Assembly: GCF_000423885.1 (NCBI RefSeq)
Contig: NZ_KE384101.1
Span: 122,881-186,880, forward strand
Length of the DNA stretch: 64,000 nucleotides
Origin: Thermomonas fusca DSM 15424
GTDB lineage: Bacteria; Pseudomonadota; Gammaproteobacteria; Xanthomonadales; Xanthomonadaceae
Reading direction: 5' to 3'
Below are positions 40,823-49,188 of the stretch, in pieces (position 1 is the stretch's first letter; each line of letters begins with the position of its first letter). A program made the translations under genes and the position numbers. The notes beneath the pieces are model-generated. The model searched no databases. It was not told the DNA's origin and saw nothing but the letters and a program-made list of their open reading frames with translations.

Positions 40823-42255
40823 CCGAGCTGCTGGTGAAGCTGAGTTATTTCGTCGCCGCCACCCTGTTCCTGCTGGGCCTGCAGCGCATGGCCAGCCCGA
40901 AGACCGCGCGCAGCGGCATCCAGTGGGCCGGCGCGGGCATGCTGATCGCGACCGTCGCCACCTTCTTCCTGCCGGGACTGCACAACATCGGACTGATGAT
41001 CGCGGCAATCGTGATCGGCGTCGGCCTGAACTGGGTCTGGGGCCGCAAGGTGGCGCTCACCGACATGCCGCAGATGGTGGCGCTGTTCAACGGCATGGGC
41101 GGCGGGTCCGCGGCCGCGATCGGCGCGGTGGAGCTGGTCAGGCTGGCCGCGCAGCCGGGCGCGCATCAGGTGGTCGGCTTCGTGATGACGACCACCAATG
41201 GCGTCACCACCACGCAATTCAACGTCGGCCTGCCGCTGGCGGTGGTCGGCGCGCTGATCGGCGCGGTGTCGCTGACTGGTTCGATCATCGCCTGGGCCAA
41301 GCTCGACGGGCGCATGGACAAGCGCTACACCTTCCCCGGCCAACAGTACTTCAATGCGCTGGTCGCGCTGGCGGCGGTGGTCTGTGGGGTGATGGCGCTG
41401 GTTACGCTGGCGATGCCGTGGATCGTCGCCTTCTTCGTGCTGGCCCTCGCCCTCGGCGTGCTGATGACGCTGCCCATCGGCGGCGCCGACATGCCGGTGG
41501 TGATCTCGCTGTACAACGCCTTCACCGGCCTGGCGGTGGCGTTCGAAGGCTACGTGCTGGGCAACGAGGCGCTGATCATCGCCGGCACCATGGTAGGCGC
41601 GGCCGGCATGCTGCTCACGCGGCTGATGGCGAAGGCGATGAACCGCAAGATCAGCAGTGTGCTGTTCTCCGATTTCGGCGGTGGCGGCGCGCAGATGCAG
41701 GCCATCGGCGGCGCGATGAAACCGATCGAGGCCGCCGACGTGGCCGCGATGATGGCCTACGCCGAGCGCGTGGTGATCGTGCCCGGCTACGGTCTGGCGG
41801 TGGCGCAGGCGCAGCACAAGATCTGGGAGCTGACCCAGCGCCTGCAGGAGCGCGGGGTGAAGGTGAAATTCGCCATCCACCCGGTCGCCGGGCGCATGCC
41901 CGGGCACATGAACGTGCTGCTGGCCGAGGCCGGCGTGCCCTACGACCTGATTGCCGACATGGACGACATCAACCCGGAGTTCGCCAATACCGACGTCAGC
42001 CTGGTGATCGGCGCCAACGACGTGGTCAACCCGGTGGCCAAGACCGACCCGGCCAGCCCGATCTACGGCATGCCGATCCTCGACGTGGTCAATTCGAAGA
42101 ACACCATCGTCATCAAGCGCGGCAAGGGCACCGGGTTTGCCGGCATCGAGAACGCGCTGTTCTACGCCGACAACACCCGCATGCTGTACGGCGACGGCAG
42201 CGAGATGGCGAGCGCGCTGGTCAGCGAGCTGAAGGCGCTGGACGGCGGGCACTGA
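40819..42255 (+). CDS. pntB: NAD(P) transhydrogenase beta subunit
   Basis: 478 residues. The N-terminal two thirds contain about nine membrane helices (domain II). The C-terminal domain III (about 295-478) binds NADP(H), with VIVPGYGLAVAQAQHKIWEL, IHPVAGRMPGHMNVLLAEAGVPYDLIADMDDIN, the GANDVVNPVA loop and KRGKGTGFAGIENALFY. Together with the alpha subunits it uses proton-motive force to reduce NADP+ with NADH. The last 35 bp overlap the 3' end of a convergent membrane-protein gene. Confidence 0.96.
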   Translation: MTELLVKLSYFVAATLFLLGLQRMASPKTARSGIQWAGAGMLIATVATFFLPGLHNIGLMIAAIVIGVGLNWVWGRKVALTDMPQMVALFNGMGGGSAAAIGAVELVRLAAQPGAHQVVGFVMTTTNGVTTTQFNVGLPLAVVGALIGAVSLTGSIIAWAKLDGRMDKRYTFPGQQYFNALVALAAVVCGVMALVTLAMPWIVAFFVLALALGVLMTLPIGGADMPVVISLYNAFTGLAVAFEGYVLGNEALIIAGTMVGAAGMLLTRLMAKAMNRKISSVLFSDFGGGGAQMQAIGGAMKPIEAADVAAMMAYAERVVIVPGYGLAVAQAQHKIWELTQRLQERGVKVKFAIHPVAGRMPGHMNVLLAEAGVPYDLIADMDDINPEFANTDVSLVIGANDVVNPVAKTDPASPIYGMPILDVVNSKNTIVIKRGKGTGFAGIENALFYADNTRMLYGDGSEMASALVSELKALDGGH

Positions 42256-42664
42256 GGCCCAGCCACGCCGCCAGCAGCAGGCTGGCGGCGTACAGCAGCA
42301 GGTCGAAGTCGCTGTTGGCCAGGCGCGTGAGCAGCCAGGCATAGCCCGGCCCCAACTGCAGCGCCGATTCCCATGGGCGCAGGCCGAAACTCTTCCCGAC
42401 TTCGCCAGCGGTGATCAGGAAATTGGCGGTGCCGATCACGCATGCGGTCGTCGCCACCGCCCAGCCGGCGCGTCGTTTCCCGCCCGCAAGACCGGACAGT
42501 TTCAGCAGCAGCACCATGTCCGCGGCGGCCAGCAGGGACAGCCAGGCGCACTGGCGTTCCAGCAGCAGCGCCAGCAGCGTCCACGCGGCGGCGAACCCGC
42601 CCGCGCCCAGCGCCAGCAGGGGCAGGGCGTACCAGCGGCGCGCGGAGATGGCGTGGTCGGGCAT
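42221..42664 (-). CDS. hypothetical integral membrane protein
   Basis: 147 residues from ATG 42664 (MPDHAISARRWYALPLL). The open frame extends to 42724, and ATGs at 42700 and 42724 are possible starts. Four hydrophobic segments (about 12-31, 38-55, 63-79 and 105-135) separated by short Arg-rich loops. I do not recognise a family. Coding evidence is the hydrophobic periodicity, the lack of internal stops and the tight fit between pntB (35-bp convergent overlap) and sufT. No function is proposed. Confidence 0.6.
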   Translation of the reverse strand: MPDHAISARRWYALPLLALGAGGFAAAWTLLALLLERQCAWLSLLAAADMVLLLKLSGLAGGKRRAGWAVATTACVIGTANFLITAGEVGKSFGLRPWESALQLGPGYAWLLTRLANSDFDLLLYAASLLLAAWLGLSARRPAPSAR

Positions 42665-42774
42665 GCGGGAGCTGATCGAGGTCAAACAGTCGGCGATCAT
42701 CCCATTGCGATGGCAGACGGGCAATTCGATTGGGACTAGAATGGTACGGATTCGATCCGACCTTATCTCCCGCC

Positions 42775-43326
42775 ATGTATTCCCGTAGCAGTGAACCCGT
42801 CCGTTTCGAGCGCGATTGCGCCGCCGTCCTAGTCCCGCAGGGCGACGAGGTCACCCTGCCTGCCGGCACCGTGGGCTACATCACCCAGGCGCTGGGCGGC
42901 AGCTGGACGGTGTTCGTGGAAGGCAACCTGATGCGCATCGCCGGCGAGGATGGCGATGCCATCGGCAAGCAGCCGGCCGAACCGCTGGAACTGCCGGAGG
43001 GCGCCACCGATGCCGATGTCGAGCGGGTGGTGTGGGACCAGCTGCGGACCTGCTTCGACCCGGAAATCCCGGTCAACATCGTGGACCTGGGGCTGGTGTA
43101 CCTGGCTGAGCTGTACCAGCCGGAGGGGGGTGACCGCGGGGTCCGGGTGCGGATGACGTTGACCGCGCCCGGTTGCGGCATGGGCGACATCCTCGTGGAT
43201 GACGTGCGCAGCAAGCTGGAGAAGATCCCGACCGTTGTGGCCACCGACATCGAGCTGGTATTCGACCCGCCGTGGAACCAGACCCTGATGTCGGACGTGG
43301 CCAGGCTCGAAACCGGGATGTTCTGA
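42775..43326 (+). CDS. sufT: Fe-S cluster assembly protein SufT (MIP18-family)
   Basis: 183 residues from ATG 42775 (MYSRSSEPVRFERDC). The N-terminal part is a SufT-specific extension (QGDEVTLPAGTVGYITQALGGSWTV). The C-terminal half is the DUF59/MIP18 domain, with DQLRTCFDPEIPVNIVDLGLVY, the conserved LTAPGCGMGDILVDDVR with its functional cysteine, and VFDPPWNQTLMSD. SufT supports maturation of Fe-S proteins when demand is high. No other suf gene is near. A GC-rich hairpin follows 18 bp after the stop. Confidence 0.9.
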   Translation: MYSRSSEPVRFERDCAAVLVPQGDEVTLPAGTVGYITQALGGSWTVFVEGNLMRIAGEDGDAIGKQPAEPLELPEGATDADVERVVWDQLRTCFDPEIPVNIVDLGLVYLAELYQPEGGDRGVRVRMTLTAPGCGMGDILVDDVRSKLEKIPTVVATDIELVFDPPWNQTLMSDVARLETGMF

Positions 43327-43764
43327 GCCCGGCACTGCGCAGGCCGGCGCGGTCGCGCCGGATGCGAGGCTGTGACTATCGGACTAGCCGGAAGCGTCGC
43401 AATGTGACGCATTACGGCAGCGCAGAAATGTGATGCGGTGCCGCAAAAACCCCGTCGCGAACCCGCGATGGCGCTGGATGCTGCATCGCAGCAGGTTTAT
43501 CGTAACAACTGAAACCTTGATGCTGCTTGCTTTCTGGCGGCACACAATTTCTGGTTATATCCCCATTACCCATCCTTCTTTGCCGCGCCTTGTGGTGGAG
43601 TCTGACCGTCGGCGATCGCTTCGTAGCCGTTCAGGTTCCGTGGCGACACCCGTGTCGCAACTACATGGCGGTTCACGCCGGGGGCGCGCAGGTGGGCTGT
43701 GAAGTTGTTCGTCCGTCGCCGCGATCGCGGCCACCCAACCAACAACCCCAGGGATAAAACGCCA
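43327..43764 (+). other. 438-bp intergenic leader upstream of the M4 protease
   Basis: This is the only non-coding gap above 300 bp. It holds a GC-rich hairpin after sufT (arms ccggcgc 43344-43350 and gcgccgg 43355-43361). Two TGTGA half-sites at 43403-43407 and 43429-43433 resemble half of a CRP/Clp box, without good partner halves. A hairpin gcgaca/tgtcgc spans 43643-43658, and a perfect 14-bp palindrome lies at 43718-43731. The segment 43490-43590 is A+T-richer than its surroundings and is the likely promoter region; no convincing -35/-10 pair was found. Confidence 0.5.
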
Positions 43765-45963
43765 GTGAACCGTTTCCGCACTACCAACCTGCTCGGCACC
43801 GCCATCCTGTTCGCGCTTGCCGCCTCCGGCGCGCACGCGGCGCAGCGGGCCGACCTGCACCAGCGCAACATCACCCAGCTGCGCCAGCAGTACCAGTCGC
43901 TCACCGCGACCCAGGGCGTCGCCTCCATGGCGAACCGCCGCCACGCGCAGTTCATCCGCCCAGGCGCCGACAGCACCCTGCTGATGCGCGCCACCCGCCA
44001 GGACCGCGGCGTCCGTAACTATCGCTATGACCAGGCGTGGCGCGGCATTCCCGTGTTTGGCCAGGGCGTGGTGGTCAGCGAGGACCGCAACGGCAACGTC
44101 CGGACCATGTTCGGCAACCTGGTGTCCGGGCTCGAGGCCGACATCGCCTCGACCACGCCCAAGTTCGGCAAGGCCGCGGCGCTGGTCGCCGGCAAGCGGC
44201 TTGCGCTGGGCCAGGGCATCGCCGGCATGCTCACCGAGAACGAGTCCTCCGAACTGGTGGTCTTCGTCGACGACAACGGCCGTGGTCATCTGGCCTACGC
44301 GGTGAGCTTCTATGCCGATGCCGTCTCCGGCAACGCCGCACCGACCCGTCCCGTGATCATCATGGATGCCATCACCGGCAAGGTGATCAAGCGCTGGGAA
44401 AACCTGCAGCATGCCAATGGCACCGGTCCCGGTGGCAATCAGAAGACCGGCCAGTACGAGTACGGCACCGACTACGGCTACCTGAACGTGACGCAGAGTG
44501 GCAACACCTGCACCATGACCAGTCCCAACGTCAAGACCGTGAACCTCAATCACGGCACCAGTGGCAGCACCGCCTTCTCGTACACCTGCCCGCGCAACAC
44601 GGTGAAGTCCATCAATGGCGCCTATTCGCCGCTGAACGACGCGCACTACTTCGGCAACGGCATCTACAACATGTACCAGGCGTACATCGGCATGGCGCCG
44701 CTGACCTTCCAGCTGACCATGCGCGTGCACTACAGCAACAACTACGAGAACGCGACCTGGAACGGCAGCGCGATGACCTTCGGCGACGGCGCCAGCACTT
44801 TCTACCCGCTGGTCAGCCTGGACGTGTCCGCGCACGAGGTTTCGCACGGGTTCACCGAGCAGCAGTCCAACCTGGTCTACTCCAACCAGTCCGGCGGCAT
44901 GAACGAAGCGTTCTCCGACATGGCCGGCGAGGCCGCGGAGTTCTACATGCGCGGCAGCAACGACTGGAAGGTGGGTGCCGAAATCTTCAAGGGCACTGGC
45001 GCGCTGCGCTACATGGATGATCCCACCCGCGATGGCCGCTCCATCGGGCATGCCTCGAACTACACCAGCGGCATGGACGTGCACTACAGTTCGGGCGTCT
45101 ACAACAAGGCGTTCTACCTGCTCTCCAACAAGCCCGGCTGGGGCGTGGTCAAGGCCTTCCAGACGTTCGCCCGCGCCAATCGCGACTACTGGACCTCCAG
45201 CAGCACCTTCAACCAGGGTGCCTGCGGCGTGGAAACGGCGGCGACCGACCTGGGCTTCAGCAAGGCTGATGTCACCGCGGCGTTCAGCTCGGTCGGCGTG
45301 GCCTGTGCGGGCGGCGGTGGCGGCGGCGGTGGCAGCACCGGCGGCGCGCTGACCAAGGGCGTGGCGGTGACCGGCATCAACCAGACCGCCGGCAACACGG
45401 TCAGCTACACCATGGTGGTGCCGGCGGGTGCCACCAACGTGTCCTTCGTGATGTCCGGTGGTACCGGCGATGGGGATATGTACGTCAAGCTGGGCAGCGC
45501 CCCGACCGACACCGTCTACGATTGCCGTCCGTACAAGACCGGGAATGCCGAGACGTGCACCTTCGCAACCTCGGCCGGCGGCACGTACCATATCCGCCTG
45601 AAGGCCTATTCGGCATTCACCGGCGTCAGTCTGGTGGGCGACTACACCGCTGGCGGCGGTGGCGGCGGTGACACCTCGGTGAACCTGCCGACGGTGAGCA
45701 CCGGCAACTGGTCCTCGACCTACACGCTCGCAGTGGCGGCCGGCAAGACCGCCACCATCAAGACCTCGGGTGGCACCGGCGATGCGGATCTGTTCGTCCG
45801 CGCCGGCGCCGAGCCGACCACCAGTACCTACACCTGCCGTCCGTACAACACCGGCAACAACGAGACCTGCACGTTGACGCCTACCACCGCCACCACCTAT
45901 TACATCAAGGTGCGCGCGTACTCGACGTTCTCCGGGGTCACCCTGAGCAGCAGCACCAACTGA
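43765..45963 (+). CDS. secreted thermolysin-like (M4) metalloprotease with two PPC domains
   Basis: 732 residues from GTG 43765 (AGGGA upstream); a GTG at 43699 would put 22 residues before the signal peptide and is less likely. Signal peptide 1-25 (ASGAHA). FTP/PepSY-type propeptide to about 210. The M4 catalytic domain has zinc ligands H357 and H361 with E358 in HEVSH, E381 in GGMNEAFSD and catalytic H440 in MDVHYSSG. Gly-rich linkers (about 515-523 and 629-635) separate two pre-peptidase C-terminal (PPC) beta-sandwiches (about 527-628 and 637-732), each with paired cysteines. An extracellular protease matured by propeptide removal. Confidence 0.95.
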   Translation: MNRFRTTNLLGTAILFALAASGAHAAQRADLHQRNITQLRQQYQSLTATQGVASMANRRHAQFIRPGADSTLLMRATRQDRGVRNYRYDQAWRGIPVFGQGVVVSEDRNGNVRTMFGNLVSGLEADIASTTPKFGKAAALVAGKRLALGQGIAGMLTENESSELVVFVDDNGRGHLAYAVSFYADAVSGNAAPTRPVIIMDAITGKVIKRWENLQHANGTGPGGNQKTGQYEYGTDYGYLNVTQSGNTCTMTSPNVKTVNLNHGTSGSTAFSYTCPRNTVKSINGAYSPLNDAHYFGNGIYNMYQAYIGMAPLTFQLTMRVHYSNNYENATWNGSAMTFGDGASTFYPLVSLDVSAHEVSHGFTEQQSNLVYSNQSGGMNEAFSDMAGEAAEFYMRGSNDWKVGAEIFKGTGALRYMDDPTRDGRSIGHASNYTSGMDVHYSSGVYNKAFYLLSNKPGWGVVKAFQTFARANRDYWTSSSTFNQGACGVETAATDLGFSKADVTAAFSSVGVACAGGGGGGGGSTGGALTKGVAVTGINQTAGNTVSYTMVVPAGATNVSFVMSGGTGDGDMYVKLGSAPTDTVYDCRPYKTGNAETCTFATSAGGTYHIRLKAYSAFTGVSLVGDYTAGGGGGGDTSVNLPTVSTGNWSSTYTLAVAAGKTATIKTSGGTGDADLFVRAGAEPTTSTYTCRPYNTGNNETCTLTPTTATTYYIKVRAYSTFSGVTLSSSTN

Positions 45964-46023
45964 GCCTGCCAGGGCTGCGTCGCCTCACGGCGCAGCCCTG
46001 TCGCAGCTCCGGTGGCACCAACA

Positions 46024-46049
46024 AAAACCCCGGCTCCGGCCGGGGTTTT
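46024..46049. terminator. bidirectional intrinsic terminator
   Basis: A 10-bp stem aaaaccccgg / ccggggtttt with loop ctccgg. It gives a T-run on either strand because the A-tract mirrors it. It lies 61 bp after the M4 protease stop and 37 bp after the convergent asparaginase-domain gene, so it can serve both. Confidence 0.9.
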
Positions 46050-46085
46050 CTGTTGCGGGTCAAGCCCGGCGTGCGCCAGGCGGGC

Positions 46086-46574
46086 TCAGTTGGCCGCTTC
46101 GAAGCGGTTCTCGGCCACGTTCTTGCGCACCCGGTCGGGTGTCCAGATGCGGCCGTTCATGGCGATGTAGACGCCTTCCGGCAGCGACTGAACAGCGCCG
46201 ATGGCGCAGCCGATGTTGAATTCGGCGTCTGAGCCGCGGAAGCGTGCCGGACTGAGCGCACCGGTCATCACGATGGTCTTGCCGGGAATGCTCTGCAGCA
46301 CCTTGCCGGTGGCGACCATCGAGTCGGTGCCATGGGTGACGAGTACATGGCGGGTGGACTGCGCGGCGATGGTGGCGCGGATCAGCTCGCGGTCGTCGTC
46401 GCTGATGTGCAGCGAATCCTTGCGCAGGATCGGTATCACGTTGAACTGGAAGGTCACCCCGAGCTCGCGCAGGATCATGCCGATCTGCGGATCGCCGATC
46501 TGGTAGTCCGACTTGTCGTCGAAGTAGATCTTGTCGATGGTGCCGCCGGTGGTGACGATGAGCAGGTTGTCCAT
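46086..46574 (-). CDS. single-domain asparaginase-like protein
   Basis: 162 residues from ATG 46574. It contains only the N-terminal domain of type I/II L-asparaginase: first catalytic motif TTGGTIDK at 8-15 with T12, and second motif LVTHGTDSM at 78-86 with the T80/D84 pair, then GKTIVMTGALSPARFRGSDAEFNIGCAIGAV. Normal asparaginases have about 330 residues, with a C-terminal domain that helps complete the active site between subunits. The frame is intact and ends cleanly, so it looks like a real short family member. Its activity is uncertain. Confidence 0.8.
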   Translation of the reverse strand: MDNLLIVTTGGTIDKIYFDDKSDYQIGDPQIGMILRELGVTFQFNVIPILRKDSLHISDDDRELIRATIAAQSTRHVLVTHGTDSMVATGKVLQSIPGKTIVMTGALSPARFRGSDAEFNIGCAIGAVQSLPEGVYIAMNGRIWTPDRVRKNVAENRFEAAN

Positions 46575-46611
46575 GCGCCCATTGTAAAACCCCAGCGGGC
46601 GGCATGCCCGG

Positions 46612-48189
46612 CTAGAACAGCAGCGATCCCAGCAGCGATGCCAGCGGGTCGAGCAGGCTGCCATAGGCGATGGCCCGGGCGGTGCCGGCGCGCAGCGGCT
46701 GACGCACTTGCGCGGCGCTGGCCGTGCGCACGCTGCGGGTGGCGCGATGCGGCGCCAGGCAAGCCGCATCGAAAGCGAGCCCGCAATCGCGCAGCAGCCC
46801 CCGGATGGCCGGCTCCGGGTCTTCCAGCAGCGATTCGTAACGATGCAGGAAAAGGCGCGCCGGGTCGCGCGCGCGCCAGGTTGCCATCGCCTGCTCGCAG
46901 CCGCGCAGGTAGCAGGCGATGTCGGCCAGGTCGTTGGCGAAATGCGGTTGTGCGTAGAACTGCTGCTTGTAGCAGGACCACGCGGTTTCCAATGGTTCGC
47001 GCCGGGTTTCGATCACCGTCGCGCCCGGCAGCATCGCGCGCAGCACGCCGGCATGCTTCCAGTTGTCCGGATGCTTGTCGGTGAAGCGCGGGTGCCGGCT
47101 GCGCCAGCGCGCGGTGCGCGCGAGGTAGTCGCGGCCCAGCCGGTCCCAGTCGGTCGCGCTGGCCTCGGCCACCCACTGCGGATAGGCCCGGCCGCGGCGC
47201 AGCGATTCCTGCTGCAGCACGATGCCGAGGTCCGGCAGTTCGCCCGCGCCTTCCACCAGCGGATGCGCTGCCAGGATCTGTTCGAATAGGGTGGAGCCGG
47301 AGCGCGGCAGCCCGACGATGAAGATCACCTCCTGCCCCAGCGCAGGATCAAGTGGCGGCGGCAGGCTGGCGGTTGCCGCCAGCGCGTCTTCAACGTAGCG
47401 TTCGAACGCCTGCGCGCGCCACGGCGTCAGCTGCTTCTGCAGCCCGTTGGCGGCCTGGAATGCGACGTAGGCAGCGTCGTAGCGGCCGTGGTCCTCTTCC
47501 AGCTTGCCGAGCGCGTGGCCCATCGCCACCCGATCTGCGCTGGAGAGGTCGCGACGCTGCAGCTGCGCGCGCAGCAGGGCGGCATCGGCCTCATCCAACG
47601 GCACCGTCTTGATGTTGGACAGCCCGCGCCAGGCATCGCCGCAGGCCGGATGCAGGCGCAGCGCCTCGCGGTAGCGGGCCGCGGATTCTTCGAAGCGGCC
47701 GGCGTGCGCCAGCGCGTCGCCCAGCAGCACCTGCGCGGGCAGCAGGGCGTGCGCCAGCGCGGTGGCGCGCTCCAGCGCGGTGATGGCGGCATCGGTATCG
47801 CCGCGTTGCTGCAGATTGCGGCCGAGGTTGAACCATGGCGTCGGCTGCGCGGGGTCGAGTTCGCAGGCGCGCCGCCAGCTGTCCAGCGCGGCATCGGCGT
47901 GGCCGCAGGCCGCGCGCGCGCTGCCGAGGTCCGAATGCAGCAGCGCGTCGCCCGGCGTCCGTGCCAGCGCACGCTGCAGCGTGTCGACGGCCTGCGGCGC
48001 GCGGCGCGTATGCAACTGCAGTATCGCGAGATAACGCAGCGGCTCCGGATGCGCGGGCGCCTGTCGGCAGGCCTGCACCAAGAGCGATTCCGCACGCGCG
48101 GGATCGCGGTCGCGCAGCGCGCGGGCGCCGGCTTGCACCATCGCGACAACCTCCGGGTCGAGCCCGGCCATGCGCGGATCGGCGTTCAT
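46612..48189 (-). CDS. TPR-repeat sulfotransferase
   Basis: 525 residues from ATG 48189. The N-terminal half (about 15-250) is a stack of tetratricopeptide repeats (for example PEPLRYLAILQLHTRRAPQAVDTLQRAL and PTPWFNLGRNLQQRGDTDAAITALERA). The C-terminal half is a sulfotransferase domain with the PAPS 5'-phosphosulfate loop GLPRSGST at 293-300, a 3'-phosphate-binding RREPLETAWSCYKQQF region and HRYESLLEDPEPAI. Such proteins transfer sulfate to tyrosines or glycans, but acceptors are rarely known in bacteria. Its by-product PAP would be removed by CysQ, encoded at 2343. The stop lies 37 bp upstream of the asparaginase-domain start. Confidence 0.85.
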   Translation of the reverse strand: MNADPRMAGLDPEVVAMVQAGARALRDRDPARAESLLVQACRQAPAHPEPLRYLAILQLHTRRAPQAVDTLQRALARTPGDALLHSDLGSARAACGHADAALDSWRRACELDPAQPTPWFNLGRNLQQRGDTDAAITALERATALAHALLPAQVLLGDALAHAGRFEESAARYREALRLHPACGDAWRGLSNIKTVPLDEADAALLRAQLQRRDLSSADRVAMGHALGKLEEDHGRYDAAYVAFQAANGLQKQLTPWRAQAFERYVEDALAATASLPPPLDPALGQEVIFIVGLPRSGSTLFEQILAAHPLVEGAGELPDLGIVLQQESLRRGRAYPQWVAEASATDWDRLGRDYLARTARWRSRHPRFTDKHPDNWKHAGVLRAMLPGATVIETRREPLETAWSCYKQQFYAQPHFANDLADIACYLRGCEQAMATWRARDPARLFLHRYESLLEDPEPAIRGLLRDCGLAFDAACLAPHRATRSVRTASAAQVRQPLRAGTARAIAYGSLLDPLASLLGSLLF

Positions 48190-48524
48190 TCCGGGGTTTG
48201 GCGTCGCTCGCGGCGGGCGCGCATGCCGGGCAGGCAGGCAGCGTGGACGATGAGCAGCGCCAGCGCGGCTTCCGCCAGTGCGAACAGCCGCTGCGCGGGT
48301 TCCGCCCAGGCCAGCATCACGCCGTGGCTGAACCACAGCAGGGCCAGCACCGCGGCGGTGAAGCCGGCGCGATGCCAGCCGCGCAGGGCAGTGATCGCCA
48401 GCAGGGCGGGCGGCAGCGCGAATACCAGCAGCCCAGGCAGTGCCTCGGCGCGGGTTGCCGACCAGCCGACGAACAACGCCGCGAGTGCGCCCAGCGCGGC
48501 GGCCAGGTAGCGCTGCGCGTTCAT
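48186..48524 (-). CDS. DUF2069 membrane protein
   Basis: 112 residues with four hydrophobic helices (about 5-24, 28-46, 53-70 and 80-97). WFSHGVMLAWAEPAQRLFALAEAALALL is the DUF2069 core. Unknown function; in proteobacteria the gene is commonly next to a wrbA-like gene, as here, where its start overlaps the quinone oxidoreductase stop (ATGA). Its stop overlaps the start of the TPR-sulfotransferase gene, so three genes are coupled. Confidence 0.85.
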   Translation of the reverse strand: MNAQRYLAAALGALAALFVGWSATRAEALPGLLVFALPPALLAITALRGWHRAGFTAAVLALLWFSHGVMLAWAEPAQRLFALAEAALALLIVHAACLPGMRARRERRQTPE

Positions 48525-49114
48525 GCCTGCAGCCGCTGCGCAAGCTGGGCGATGCGCCGGCCCAGCGCGCGCGCCAGCACGGTTTCGTCGTCGCTGAGCT
48601 GCGGGTCGTCGTCGATGCCGGCGACGTGGCTGGCGCCATAGGGCGTACCGCCGCTGCGGGTGGTGTTGAGCGCAGCTTCCGTGAACGGAATGCCGGCGAC
48701 CACGCAGCCATGGTGCAGCAGCGGTACCAGCATGGTCAGCAGGGTCGATTCCTGGCCGCCATGCATGGTCGCGGTGGAGGTGAACGCCGCCGCCGGCTTG
48801 CCGACCAGGGTGCCGCTGGCCCATTCCGCGCCGAGGGTGTCGAGGAAATGCTTGACCGGCGCCGCCATGTTGCCGAAGCGGGTGGGGCTGCCCAGCAGCA
48901 GGCCGGCGCATTCGGCCAGGTCGCGCTTTTCGACATAGGGCGCGCCGTCTTCGGGTTCCGGCGGCTGCGCGGTCTGGGTCACCGGTGCCACCGGCGGCAG
49001 GGTGCGCAGGCGTGCCTGCATGCCGTCGACTTCCCCGATGCCACGGGCGATCTGCCGCGCCAGTCGCGCCACCGAGCCGCCGCGGCTGTAATACAGGACC
49101 AGGATCTCGGACAT
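48521..49114 (-). CDS. NAD(P)H:quinone oxidoreductase (WrbA-type flavodoxin fold)
   Basis: 197 residues from ATG 49114. The flavodoxin-like FMN site LVLYYSRGGSVARLARQIARG near 5-25 comes first, then LLLGSPTRFGNMAAPVKHFLD, the WrbA-like FTSTATMHGGQESTLLTML and GGTPYGASHVAG. It should catalyse two-electron reduction of quinones, avoiding semiquinone radicals. It overlaps the DUF2069 gene and lies divergently from the YihY gene (74 bp between starts). Confidence 0.92.
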   Translation of the reverse strand: MSEILVLYYSRGGSVARLARQIARGIGEVDGMQARLRTLPPVAPVTQTAQPPEPEDGAPYVEKRDLAECAGLLLGSPTRFGNMAAPVKHFLDTLGAEWASGTLVGKPAAAFTSTATMHGGQESTLLTMLVPLLHHGCVVAGIPFTEAALNTTRSGGTPYGASHVAGIDDDPQLSDDETVLARALGRRIAQLAQRLQA

Positions 49115-49188
49115 GCGCGCCAATCGTGCCAAGGGACGCGGCAGCATAGTGCAAGCGATGGATTCATGGCATCGGTTACGCTTGCCGG

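Noticed and set aside
43699..43764. Upstream GTG start adding 22 residues to the M4 protease
   Set aside because: It would place an Arg-rich stretch before the signal peptide. GTG 43765 has a better-spaced AGGGA and gives a canonical signal sequence.
46086..46574. Asparaginase-domain gene as a pseudogene
   Set aside because: The frame is intact, both catalytic motifs are kept, it has a normal stop, and there is no leftover C-terminal domain in the 37 bp before the terminator.
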